Below, in pieces: positions 1-7,537 of a DNA stretch of 64,000 nt. Positions within the stretch are counted from its first letter, which is position 1, and each line of letters starts with the position of its first letter. Below the pieces are notes generated by a model that made no database searches, had not been told where the DNA came from, and worked only from the letters and a program-made list of their open reading frames with translations. The DNA is from Amycolatopsis nivea (GTDB lineage Bacteria > Actinomycetota > Actinomycetes > Mycobacteriales > Pseudonocardiaceae), in contig NZ_SDLT01000011.1 in assembly GCF_004522235.1 (NCBI RefSeq), forward strand, positions 173,475 through 237,474, written 5' to 3'. A program made the position numbers and the translations under genes.

Positions 1-1
1 G

Positions 2-532
2 CCCGCCGACTGGTCGGATCCGGGCGCGTTCGTCGACGGGCTCTGCGCGATGCAGTGGACCGGGCTGTGGAACGTCCCGAAGATCCGCGACGCGCTCAAC
101 GACGACTTCGGCGTGCTGCCGTTCCCGAAGCTGGACGACAGCGGCAAGCCGTCGGTCCCGGTCGGCGCGTACGGCGCGATGGTCAACGCGAAGAGCGCGC
201 ACGTCAACGAGGCCAAGGCGTTCGTGAAGTGGCTGTGGATCGACCAGACCGACAGCCAGCTGGAGTTCGCCACCCGCTACGGCTTCCACGTGCCCGCCCG
301 GCAGAGCCTCATCGACAAAGCGCAGACGCTGCAAAGCGGTCCGGCCGCGGACGTGGTGAAGTTCGTCAAGGAGAACAGCCACCTCATCGGCGGTCCGGTG
401 TGGACGCAGACGTCGAACACCGCGTTGTCGGACGCGGTCGCGAAGATCGCCAAGGAGGGCGCGGACCCGGTGGCGCAGACGAAGGCCGCGGTCACCGTCG
501 CGCAGGCCGAGCTGAAACGCCTGTTCGGATGA
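2..532 (+). CDS. Carbohydrate ABC transporter substrate-binding protein, C-terminal part (5' end outside window)
   Basis: This is the last ~176 codons of an extracellular solute-binding protein that would capture a sugar outside the cell and deliver it to the membrane permeases. The frame is open from the window edge, so the signal peptide and N-lobe are not visible. The visible part has the usual family tail: the W-(N/T)-x-P region, a GAYGAMVNA stretch, a run of the type EAKAFVKWLW, and a C-terminal helix ending in AELKRLFG. The stop overlaps the next start (ATGA). Identity as a family 1-type sugar-binding protein rests on these features and on the two permeases that follow. The sugar cannot be told. 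Confidence 0.88.
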   Translation, partial: PADWSDPGAFVDGLCAMQWTGLWNVPKIRDALNDDFGVLPFPKLDDSGKPSVPVGAYGAMVNAKSAHVNEAKAFVKWLWIDQTDSQLEFATRYGFHVPARQSLIDKAQTLQSGPAADVVKFVKENSHLIGGPVWTQTSNTALSDAVAKIAKEGADPVAQTKAAVTVAQAELKRLFG

Positions 533-1440
533 AGCTGTCCCGGAAAACCCGGGACACGCTGGCGTTCTGGGGGTTCGTGGGTCCGTTCCTGCTCGGCCTG
601 GCGATCTTCGCCTACGTGCCGATCGGGTGGAGCCTGTACCTGTCGTTCTTCGACGCGCGCAACACGGTCACCCCCAGCGTCTTCGTCGGACTGGACAACT
701 ACGCGCACATGCTCTCCGACGGCCCGTTCGTCGCGAGCCTCGGCACGTTCAGCGTCTTCGCCCTGTTCATCGTCCCGCTGACGTTCGTGCTGTCGCTGGC
801 CTTGGCGGTCGGCGTGAACCAGCTGCGGTTCGCGAAGGCGTTCTTCCGTTCGGTGTTCTTCCTGCCGTTCGCGTGTTCGTACGTGGTGGCGTCGCTGATC
901 TGGAAGACGTCGCTGTTCTCCGGCGTCCGCTACGGTCTCGCGAACACCTTGCTCGGCGTCTTCGGCATCGACCCGGTCGCGTGGACCGGCACCGTGCACC
1001 CGCCGCTGTACTGGGTCGTGCTGGTGACCGCCCGGCTGTGGCTGCAGCTCGGCTTCTACATGATCCTTTTCCTCGCCGCGCTGCAGCGGATTCCGCAGCA
1101 TCTGTACGAGGCGGCGTGGCTCGACGGCGCGAAGCCGGGATGGCAGGTTTTCCGGCACATCACGCTGCCGCAGCTGCGCGCGACGTCGGTGGCCGTGCTG
1201 CTGCTGAATCTGATCAACGCCTACCAGGCGTTCGACGAGTTCTACAACATCATGGGCGATTCCCGGGGTTATCCGCCGTTCGCGCGGCCGCCGCTGGTGT
1301 ACCTCTACTACACCTCGCTCGGCTCCGGGGGCCAGGATCTGGGCCGCGGCAGCGCGGGCGCGATCATCCTGGCGCTGCTGATCGCCGTGGTCACCCTCCT
1401 CCAGGGCAAGCTCTTCCGGTTCGATCGGAGCGCGACATGA
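529..1440 (+). CDS. Sugar ABC transporter permease, MalF/UgpA type
   Basis: This 303-residue inner-membrane permease is one half of the channel of a carbohydrate importer. It has about six hydrophobic helices, beginning with TLAFWGFVGPFLLGLAIFAY. The cytoplasmic EAA loop, which docks on the ATPase, is visible near residue 195 as EAAWLDGAKPGWQVF followed by ITLPQLR. The ATG at 529 overlaps the stop of the binding-protein gene, and the gene ends in another ATGA overlap, so the three genes are translationally coupled. No ATPase gene follows. Such importers often share an MsiK-type ATPase encoded elsewhere, which is an inference here. Confidence 0.93.
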   Translation: MKLSRKTRDTLAFWGFVGPFLLGLAIFAYVPIGWSLYLSFFDARNTVTPSVFVGLDNYAHMLSDGPFVASLGTFSVFALFIVPLTFVLSLALAVGVNQLRFAKAFFRSVFFLPFACSYVVASLIWKTSLFSGVRYGLANTLLGVFGIDPVAWTGTVHPPLYWVVLVTARLWLQLGFYMILFLAALQRIPQHLYEAAWLDGAKPGWQVFRHITLPQLRATSVAVLLLNLINAYQAFDEFYNIMGDSRGYPPFARPPLVYLYYTSLGSGGQDLGRGSAGAIILALLIAVVTLLQGKLFRFDRSAT

Positions 1441-2255
1441 TCCGCGCGATGCTTCGCTGGACAGCGCTCACAGTGTCCGCGATCCTCTTTCTGCTGCCGT
1501 TCTACCTGTTGCTGCGCAACGGTCTCGCGTCGCGCGCGGAGCTCACCGCGCCGGGTTGGACACTGTGGCCGAAGGAGATCCACTGGGAGAACTTCACGAA
1601 GCTGTTCGACCAGCAGGACGTGCCATTCGCGCGCAGCATCGTGAACTCGGTCGTCGTCGCGGTGCTGCAAACCGTGGGCCTGCTGGTGGTGTGCTCGCTC
1701 GCCGGCTACGGCCTGGCCCGGGTGCCGTACCGGTACTCGAAGCCGGTTTTCTACGCGGTGCTGGCGACGCTGATGATCCCGACGTCGGTGACGTTCGTGC
1801 CGAGTTTCGTGGTGGTGTCGACGCTCGGCTGGCTCTCGGATTTCCGCGGCCTGGTCATCCCTGGCCTGTTCAGCGCGTTCAGCGTTTTCCTGTTCCGGCA
1901 GTACTTCCTGGGCTTCCCGAAGGAACTGGAAGACGCCGGCCGCGTCGACGGCCTGTCCCGCTGGGGCGTCTTCCGCAAGATCGTGGTGCCGAACTCGCGG
2001 GGCTTCTTCGCCGCGATCGCGGTCATCACCGTGATCGGCAGCTGGAACGCGTTCCTGTGGCCGCTGATCATCGCGCAGTCGCCGGACTCGTGGACGGTGC
2101 AGGTCGCCCTGTCCGGGCTGCTGACCGCGCAGAACCCGCAGCTGAACCTGCTGTTCCTGGCCGCGGTGCTGTCGATCGTGCCGATTGTCCTGCTCTTCGC
2201 GTTCCTCCAGCGATATCTGGTACGCGGGGTCACCGAATCCGGGTTGAAAGGCTGA
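1437..2255 (+). CDS. Sugar ABC transporter permease, MalG/UgpE type
   Basis: This is the second permease subunit of the importer, 272 residues, with about six membrane helices. It starts at the ATG that overlaps the previous stop. The EAA loop is near residue 180 (ELEDAGRVDGLSRWGVF, then IVVPNSRG). It ends the operon: the next gene is 91 bp downstream and unrelated. With the binding protein and the MalF-type subunit it forms a standard CUT1 importer lacking its own ATPase gene. The substrate is unknown. Confidence 0.93.
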   Translation: MIRAMLRWTALTVSAILFLLPFYLLLRNGLASRAELTAPGWTLWPKEIHWENFTKLFDQQDVPFARSIVNSVVVAVLQTVGLLVVCSLAGYGLARVPYRYSKPVFYAVLATLMIPTSVTFVPSFVVVSTLGWLSDFRGLVIPGLFSAFSVFLFRQYFLGFPKELEDAGRVDGLSRWGVFRKIVVPNSRGFFAAIAVITVIGSWNAFLWPLIIAQSPDSWTVQVALSGLLTAQNPQLNLLFLAAVLSIVPIVLLFAFLQRYLVRGVTESGLKG

Positions 2256-2346
2256 AAACCGTCACATCGACCCGCGACCGCGCGTAACGTTTCGCCGTTA
2301 GCCGCCGACGACTCACCGTCGCGACAGTCGCAGCAGGAGTGCACCC

Positions 2347-2805
2347 ATGACGGACCCGTATCAGCAGCAGCCTTACCCCGGCCAGGACCCGGCGCAGGGG
2401 CATCCCTCCGGACCGGTGCCCGCGCCGGGGTATCCGGCCACGCCTGGATACGGTCAGGCGCCGGTGCCCTACGGGGCGCCGATGTACGGGACGCCGTACG
2501 CGGCTCCGTATCCCGGGGTCACGCCGTTGAAGACCAGCGGGCTCGCGATCGCCGGGATGGTGGTCGGGATCGTCGCGTTGATCTTCTTCTGGGTTCCGTT
2601 CTTCGACGTGGTCGCGGCGATTACGGCGATCGGGTTGTCGTGGGCCGGGATGGTGCAGGGCGGGAAGCCTGGGTGGACCGGGCAGGGGATGGGGATCGCC
2701 GGGCTGGTGTGCGGGATCTTGGCGGCTATTCCTGCGGTGATCTTTTTGGTTTGGTTCTTTGTGTCGTTGTCCGCGGTGGGGGCTACTTGCGCGTTTTACT
2801 GCTGA
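2347..2805 (+). CDS. DUF4190-type membrane protein with Pro/Gly/Tyr-rich N-terminus
   Basis: This small protein (152 aa) has a low-complexity N-terminus of about 60 residues rich in P, G, Y and Q. Two hydrophobic segments follow (about residues 64-95 and 112-145), separated by a glycine-rich WAGMVQGGKPGW loop. This is the DUF4190 layout common in actinobacteria, whose function is unknown. An AGGAG ribosome site precedes the ATG. The 91-bp leader holds an inverted repeat TAACG-N6-CGTTA (2285-2300) that could be an operator. Directly after the stop lies the first copy of a repeated ~180-nt intergenic module. Confidence 0.8.
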   Translation: MTDPYQQQPYPGQDPAQGHPSGPVPAPGYPATPGYGQAPVPYGAPMYGTPYAAPYPGVTPLKTSGLAIAGMVVGIVALIFFWVPFFDVVAAITAIGLSWAGMVQGGKPGWTGQGMGIAGLVCGILAAIPAVIFLVWFFVSLSAVGATCAFYC

Positions 2806-2985
2806 CGGTCGGTGCGGCTCGTCGCCTGGCGGCGACATTGCGCACGGGGGGTTGCGTGGGGCACCCCGAAGCTTGATTGTGATGACGGTCTGACCGCATT
2901 TTGGCTTCGTATCGGGGTGCGGGGGTGGTGTGGGTGCACTTCGAGTTGGGTGCATCGGCGGCGGTTTCGTTCGTGGTGGGGCTTG
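2806..2985 (+). repeat. Intergenic 3' module, copy A
   Basis: This ~180-nt non-coding stretch starts immediately after the DUF4190 stop codon. It matches, on the opposite strand, the stretch after pdxH (40793-40997). Conserved block 1 is 29/29 identical (2814-2842 versus 40965-40993). It is followed by GGGGCACCCC in both. After a variable slot comes block 2 (2899-2938, TTTTGGCTTCGTATCGGGG and a G-rich run), then TTGGGTGCATCGG (2946-2958). Here the slot holds only a weak stem (ACGGTC-T-GACCG). Both copies point the same way as the gene they follow. Function unknown: it could be a 3' UTR, terminator-associated element, small RNA or mobile repeat. Confidence 0.8.
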
Positions 2986-2987
2986 CG

Positions 2988-3066
2988 CCCCAATGTGGCG
3001 TTGGGTGCATCTGACGCACCCAATGTGACGTTCGGTGTGTGGGACGCAACCAATGCCGCATTGGGG
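2988..3066. repeat. CCAATG palindromic array, three units
   Basis: Three short palindromic units of the form CCCAATG-N3-CATTGGG are joined by two 13-nt linkers that are near-palindromes themselves (TGCATCTGACGCA and a decayed version), giving a 30-nt period. The middle unit and second linker have mutated. A two-unit copy with the same sequence plan lies at 58502-58550. The structure could fold either as separate small hairpins or as one long hairpin. I see no coding potential. Confidence 0.8.
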
Positions 3067-3099
3067 CGCATCCCGGGCGGCGGCGGGGCGAGCCGAGGG

Positions 3100-3150
3100 C
3101 CGTGAAGGGCCCCTTCAGGGAATCTAAGTCCCCCAAGGAGCCCCTCACGG
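3100..3150. repeat. GTGAAGG-family palindrome (decayed copy)
   Basis: This 51-nt imperfect inverted repeat starts CCGTGAAGGG and ends CCCCTCACGG, with 19 of 25 arm positions paired. It has the same length and plan as the perfect copy at 58650-58700. Confidence 0.75.
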
Positions 3151-3166
3151 ACTGCCGGGCGTGGGT

Positions 3167-3215
3167 CGTGAGGGGAACCCTGGGGGAATCAGCGGCTGTG
3201 AGGGTGGCCCTCACG
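3167..3215. repeat. GTGAGGG-family palindrome (decayed copy)
   Basis: This ~49-nt inverted repeat runs from CGTGAGGGGAACCC to GGTGGCCCTCACG. Its outer arms pair but the middle has diverged. It lies 16 nt after the preceding member and resembles the perfect copy at 58765-58813, so the 6xx-nt gap before the phosphoesterase gene carries all three repeat families in tandem. Confidence 0.7.
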
Positions 3216-3272
3216 TACGACTGCCGCCGTCATCTCGCCCTCCGTTCGGCGGTAGTGGCATGCCTCTCGGAT

Positions 3273-3310
3273 GTGACAGAGTCTCCCGCATTGTCACGGC
3301 AAATGTGAGA
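3273..3310 (+). promoter_or_regulatory. Candidate regulatory palindromes upstream of the phosphoesterase gene
   Basis: GTGACA (3273-3278) and TGTCAC (3292-3297) form an inverted repeat. It overlaps TCACGGCAAATGTGAGA (3294-3310), a TCAC-N7-GTGA motif that matches 14 of 17 positions with a site before the Uma2 gene (24379-24395). It lies about 90 bp before the next start codon. The protein that would bind is unknown. Confidence 0.35.
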
Positions 3311-3398
3311 GACCTTCGCGTTCTGCTTCGGCTTAGTTCACCGGCCCGTCATGGGCGTCCGGGAGCGTCGAGGGGCGGCGAGACGGGGAGTGCAAAAC

Positions 3399-5114
3399 AT
3401 GGCGGAACTGACCAGGCGGGCGTTCACCACCGCGGGGGCGGCTGGGGTGGGGTTGTTGCTGTGCACTCCCACGGCCAACGCGCTGGATCGGGCGTTGAGG
3501 CGGACTGCGCAGCGGGCCGTGCGGACTGTGGGGACCACGCTTGACCAGGCTGCTTCCGGGGCGTCCACTGGGTACTCGCGGTTGTCCGCCGGGCCTGGGT
3601 GGCCGGTTGCGGTCCGGGCGGATCTCGTAGCGGGCAAGGCCGGGCGCGACGATCGGCGGACTGCGCTCGGGGCGTTCGTGCAGTTCACTGACCTGCATAT
3701 CACCGACACCGAATCGCCTGCTCGGTTCGAGTATCTGCACCCGTTCATCGGGTCCGCGCATCGGCCGCAGGAAACGCTGGGGACCGTCGCGACCAGTGCG
3801 CTCGTCAAGCGGGTCAACAGCCTTCGCGCGGGGCCGTTCACCGGGCGGCAGTTCGACTTCGTCATGACTACCGGCGACAACACCGACAACCACGAGCTGC
3901 TTGAGCTCGACTGGTTCCTCACCACGCTCAACGGCGGCGCGATCACGCCCAACTCTGGCGATCCGAACCGTTACGAGGGGGTTCAGGCGTCGGGCAATCC
4001 GGAGTTCTGGAATCCGGGCACGCGGCTTGCCGACGACTACACCAAGAAGGGCTTTCCCCAGGTCCCCGGGCTGCTCGAAGCCGGAATCGCGCCGTTCACC
4101 GCGCCTGGGTTGAGCCTGCCCTGGTACTGCACGTTCGGCAATCACGACGACAGCGTCGTCGGCACGTTGCCGGAGGGCATCCCGGGCATCGAGGGCTGGT
4201 ACACCGGCAAATACAAGGTCATCGGCAAGGACGAGAGCAGCGCGCGCAAGCTCGGCACCGCCATCCAACAAGGCAAGAGTGTGCCGCTCGGCGAGTTGTT
4301 CGGCGGCGGCACCATTCGCGAGGTCACGCCGGATGCGCGGCGGCGTCCGTTCAGCACTTCGGAGTTCGTCAAGGCGCATCTGGCCGCGAAGAACACTGGA
4401 CCCGGGCCGGTCGGGCACGGCTTTACCGACGCCAACTCCGACGGGCGGAACGTCTACTACACCTTCCGGATCGCGCCCGGCGTCACCGGGATCAGCCTCG
4501 ACACCACCACGCAGGGCGGGTTCGCCGACGGTTCGATCGGGCTCGCGCAGTTCAACTGGGTCGAGGCGACGCTCAAGCGCAACAGCTCGACGTACTACGA
4601 CTTCTTCGGCCGCAAGGTCACCCACTCCGTCACCGACGAGCTGTTCGTCCTCTTCAGCCACCACACCAGCGGCACCATGGGCAACCTCCTGCCCGACGCC
4701 CGCCACTTGCTCGACCCGCGGCTGGGCGGCGACACGTTCGTCGCGATGCTGCAGCGCTTCCCGAACGTCGTGGCGTGGGTCAACGGGCACACCCACCTCA
4801 ACAAGATCACCCCGCACGTCGGCAAAACTCGGGCGCAGAGCTTCTGGGAGATCAACACCGCCAGCCACATCGACTTCCCGCAGCACGCGCGGATCATCGA
4901 ACTGGCCGACAACCACGACGGCACGCTGTCGGTGTTCACCACGCTCATCGAGGCCGACGCCCCGTACGCCGTGGACTACTCCGCCCGAACCCCCGACGCG
5001 CTCGCCTCGATGTACCGCGAGTTCTCCTACAACGACATCCACGCGAACCTCAGCCACGTCGGCGACGCGGGGGACCGCAACACCGAGCTGCTGCTGACTA
5101 ACCCGCTCAGCTGA
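3399..5114 (+). CDS. Exported metallophosphoesterase (TIGR03767/PPA1498-like)
   Basis: This 571-residue calcineurin-like phosphoesterase is probably exported by the Tat route, since the N-terminus reads LTRRAFTTAGAAG followed by a hydrophobic stretch and an ALA-like cleavage region. The metal-site motifs appear in order: FTDLHITD (about residue 95), TTGDNTDNHE (about 155), FGNHDD (about 247), a HHTSG segment (about 425) and VNGHTHLN (about 463). The start at 3399 is chosen because GGGGAG lies upstream and the Tat signal begins there. The natural phosphoester substrate is unknown. A small perfect palindrome overlaps the stop codon. Confidence 0.88.
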   Translation: MAELTRRAFTTAGAAGVGLLLCTPTANALDRALRRTAQRAVRTVGTTLDQAASGASTGYSRLSAGPGWPVAVRADLVAGKAGRDDRRTALGAFVQFTDLHITDTESPARFEYLHPFIGSAHRPQETLGTVATSALVKRVNSLRAGPFTGRQFDFVMTTGDNTDNHELLELDWFLTTLNGGAITPNSGDPNRYEGVQASGNPEFWNPGTRLADDYTKKGFPQVPGLLEAGIAPFTAPGLSLPWYCTFGNHDDSVVGTLPEGIPGIEGWYTGKYKVIGKDESSARKLGTAIQQGKSVPLGELFGGGTIREVTPDARRRPFSTSEFVKAHLAAKNTGPGPVGHGFTDANSDGRNVYYTFRIAPGVTGISLDTTTQGGFADGSIGLAQFNWVEATLKRNSSTYYDFFGRKVTHSVTDELFVLFSHHTSGTMGNLLPDARHLLDPRLGGDTFVAMLQRFPNVVAWVNGHTHLNKITPHVGKTRAQSFWEINTASHIDFPQHARIIELADNHDGTLSVFTTLIEADAPYAVDYSARTPDALASMYREFSYNDIHANLSHVGDAGDRNTELLLTNPLS

Positions 5115-5131
5115 TTACCTTCGAGGTAATC
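5113..5131. terminator. Perfect palindrome at the 3' end of the phosphoesterase gene
   Basis: GATTACCT-TCG-AGGTAATC is a perfect 8-bp inverted repeat overlapping the stop codon and lying 36 bp before the thioesterase start. The stem is AT-rich for this genome and has no T-run after it, so it could be an operator for the next gene as easily as a weak terminator. Confidence 0.35.
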
Positions 5132-5166
5132 GACGCCACGCGCCCGGCTGCGGTTGACTGCTCGGC

Positions 5167-5568
5167 ATGACCGACGTCGAAGGCACGCAGCTGTTCCACC
5201 AAACGATGCCGTTCAGCGAGCGGCTCGGCATCGAGGTGCTGGAGCACGGCCCGGACCTGGTCCGCAGCCGGCTCGCGTGGGACGAATCGCTGTGCACGCT
5301 CGGCGGCGTGCTGCACGGCGGGGCGCTGATGGCGCTGGCCGATTCGACCGGCGCCGTCTGCGCGTTCCTCAATCTTCCCGAGGGCGCGCAGGGCACGACG
5401 ACGCTGGAGTCCAAGACGAACTTCCTGCGCGGCGTCCGTTCGGGGTACGCCACCGCGTCGTCCAGACCACTGCACGCCGGACGCCGCGTCGTGGTCGTCG
5501 AGACCGAAATCCGCGACGACGACGGCAAGCTCGCCGCGAAAATCACCCAGACGCAAGCAGTGTTGTAG
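5167..5568 (+). CDS. PaaI-family hotdog thioesterase
   Basis: This 133-residue cytoplasmic hotdog-fold enzyme is likely an acyl-CoA thioesterase. The family signature is clear: TLGGVLHGGALMALADSTGA (about residues 42-61), containing the HGG loop, then TTTLESKTNFLRG (about 76) and the final TQTQAVL strand. The length is normal for single-domain PaaI proteins. The start ATG follows a 52-bp gap after the phosphoesterase gene. The acyl group cannot be predicted from sequence. Confidence 0.85.
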   Translation: MTDVEGTQLFHQTMPFSERLGIEVLEHGPDLVRSRLAWDESLCTLGGVLHGGALMALADSTGAVCAFLNLPEGAQGTTTLESKTNFLRGVRSGYATASSRPLHAGRRVVVVETEIRDDDGKLAAKITQTQAVL

Positions 5569-5642
5569 CGGCGGCTCTTTACTTACCCGCTCCGGAAGGC
5601 GAAAATCTTTGGCTACCACTGGGGTCTGGGGACGGAGCCGGA

Positions 5643-6899
5643 ATGCGGGTTCGCGGGTTGGTCACGTTACTGTCCATCGTCATGCTCACGGCTGGTGCGG
5701 CACAGGCCGCCGCGGAACCGCGGCACGCGCGTAACGACGAGGCCATCGACTACCACGAATGGTCGTCCGGCTCGTTCTTCGCGGGCAGGCTCGACGGGCT
5801 CGGCTTCGGCTACGGCGGGCTGCGGATCACGCATCCGGCCGGCAGCGTCGCGCACACCGAACCGGGGCTCGGCACCACGCGCACCTACGACTACGGCACC
5901 TGGACGTCGCCGAAGTACCGCCAGGGCTTCGACGCGACGCAGCTGATCGCGTCGTGGAACGCGCGCACCCCGGCCAAGACATGGCTCGAGGTGCAGGCCC
6001 GCGGCCGGACTTCCGCCGGGGCCGAGACCACTTGGTACACGATGGGCCGCTGGGCCAGCGGGGACGCGGACATCCACCGCACCAGCGTCGACGGGCAGAG
6101 CGACGACAATGCCTCGGTCGACGTCGACACGCTCGCCACGAAGGCAGGCGTCACGCTGCGCTCGTACCAGCTGCGCGTGACGCTCTACCGCGAGCAGGGT
6201 TCGCCGACCACGCCGACCCTGTCCTCGCTCGGCGCGATGACCTCGAACGTTCCGGACCGGTTCGACGTACAGACCACCAAGCCCGGCCGGGCGCGCGGGA
6301 TCGAGCTGAAGGTGCCGCCGTTCGCCCAGAACATCCACAAAGGACAGTTCCCGCAGTACGGCGGCGGCGGGGAAGCCTGGTGCAGCCCGACCTCGACCGA
6401 GATGGTCGCCGAGTACTGGGGCCGCAAGCCGACCGAGCAGCAGATGGACTGGATCCCGGCGGACTACCAGGACCGTTCGGTCGTCTACGCCGCGCGCGGC
6501 ACCTACGACTACGCGTACGACGGCACCGGCAACTGGCCGTTCAACACCGCGTACGCCGCTTCGCTCGGACTGCGCGGGCACATCACGCGACTGCACGACC
6601 TCAACGAACTCGAGGACTACATCGCGCGCGGCATCCCGGTGATCACCTCGCAGTCGTTCCTGGCCAGCGAACTCGACGGCGCGGGCTACGGCACGGCCGG
6701 CCACCTGATGGTCGTCGTCGGCTTCACCCAGGCGGGCGACGTGATCGCGAACGACCCGGCGTCCAGCTCGGACGGCCGCGTGCGCACGGTGTACAAGCGG
6801 GACCAGTTCGAGAAGATCTGGCAGCGCACGAAGCGGCACACCGAAAGCGGCGCGGTGGCCGGCGGTCCGGGCGGCGTGGTTTACCTCATCACGCCGTGA
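5643..6899 (+). CDS. Secreted C39-like cysteine peptidase
   Basis: This 418-residue secreted protein has a Sec signal peptide (MRVRGLVTLLSIVMLTAGAA, cleavage after AQA) and a two-part structure. Residues about 40-215 form a beta-rich region of unknown function. Residues about 225-418 form a peptidase C39-like domain. The catalytic Cys is in EAWCSPTSTEMV (about residue 243), the His in GHLMVVVGF (about 355), and an Asn/Asp pair lies in IANDPASS. The start is the ATG after a GGA-rich ribosome site. The substrate is unknown. Such domains are often called papain-like cysteine peptidases of actinobacteria. Confidence 0.85.
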   Translation: MRVRGLVTLLSIVMLTAGAAQAAAEPRHARNDEAIDYHEWSSGSFFAGRLDGLGFGYGGLRITHPAGSVAHTEPGLGTTRTYDYGTWTSPKYRQGFDATQLIASWNARTPAKTWLEVQARGRTSAGAETTWYTMGRWASGDADIHRTSVDGQSDDNASVDVDTLATKAGVTLRSYQLRVTLYREQGSPTTPTLSSLGAMTSNVPDRFDVQTTKPGRARGIELKVPPFAQNIHKGQFPQYGGGGEAWCSPTSTEMVAEYWGRKPTEQQMDWIPADYQDRSVVYAARGTYDYAYDGTGNWPFNTAYAASLGLRGHITRLHDLNELEDYIARGIPVITSQSFLASELDGAGYGTAGHLMVVVGFTQAGDVIANDPASSSDGRVRTVYKRDQFEKIWQRTKRHTESGAVAGGPGGVVYLITP

Positions 6900-6944
6900 T
6901 TATTGGCTGGTTCGCCCGGCCGCCGCGGGGCTAAGGTGCCGTCC

Positions 6945-7451
6945 GTGACCGAGCCTCCGGACAGTCTGTCGGACCCCCGCGAGCTGCTGCTCGCTTACCT
7001 CGACTACTACCGCGACACGCTGCTGCGCAAGCTGGACGGCCTGTCCGACGACGAGTTGCGCACCAGCAGGCTGCCGTCGGGCTGGACCCCGCTCGAGCTG
7101 CTCAAGCACCTCGCGTTCGTGGAGCGCCGGTGGCTGCGCTGGGGATTCCTGGGCGAGCACATCGATCCGGTCTGGGGAGAGAACGACCCCGAGACCGGGA
7201 AGTGGTCGGTCGGCGCGGAGGAATCGGCGGACCAGATCCGGACGCTCTTCCTGGACGCGTGCGCGGACTCCCGGGCGATCGTGTCCGGTGCGCAGCTCCA
7301 GGACATCGCCCGCGGCAGCGGTCGCTTCGATTCGCCGGAGCGGCCCCCGGCATTGAGCTGGATCCTCTTCCACGTGCTGCAGGAGTACGCGCGGCATGTG
7401 GGGCAGTTGGATGTGGTCCGCGAGCTTGCCGACGGTGCGACCGGCGAATAG
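6945..7451 (+). CDS. DinB-family (DUF664) protein
   Basis: This 168-residue four-helix-bundle protein belongs to the DinB/YfiT-like superfamily. The spaced metal-ligand histidines are visible: LLKHLAFVERRW (about residue 46) and HVLQEYARHVGQLDVVRE (about 140-155). In mycothiol-producing bacteria such proteins can be thiol transferases, but no specific activity can be assigned here. The GTG at 6945 is preferred because an AAGG site precedes it, and the upstream in-frame extension is not protein-like. The mycothiol-linked dehydrogenase downstream is a suggestive neighbour, 86 bp away. Confidence 0.8.
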   Translation: MTEPPDSLSDPRELLLAYLDYYRDTLLRKLDGLSDDELRTSRLPSGWTPLELLKHLAFVERRWLRWGFLGEHIDPVWGENDPETGKWSVGAEESADQIRTLFLDACADSRAIVSGAQLQDIARGSGRFDSPERPPALSWILFHVLQEYARHVGQLDVVRELADGATGE

Positions 7452-7537
7452 CGGAACCGATCCGGGCTATGGCGATATGCGCATGATCCGTGATTAGCTG
7501 CGCTCGAGAACGCCGTCGCGGGTGAAAGGTTGTGCGC

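Noticed and set aside
2987..3066. CRISPR array
   Set aside because: The period is 30 nt but units are palindromic, there are only two or three, linkers are similar to each other and no cas genes are present.
3161..3544. Open frame across the palindromic repeats and the start of the phosphoesterase gene
   Set aside because: It overlaps the Tat signal of a clear gene in another frame and contains repeat-derived residues only.
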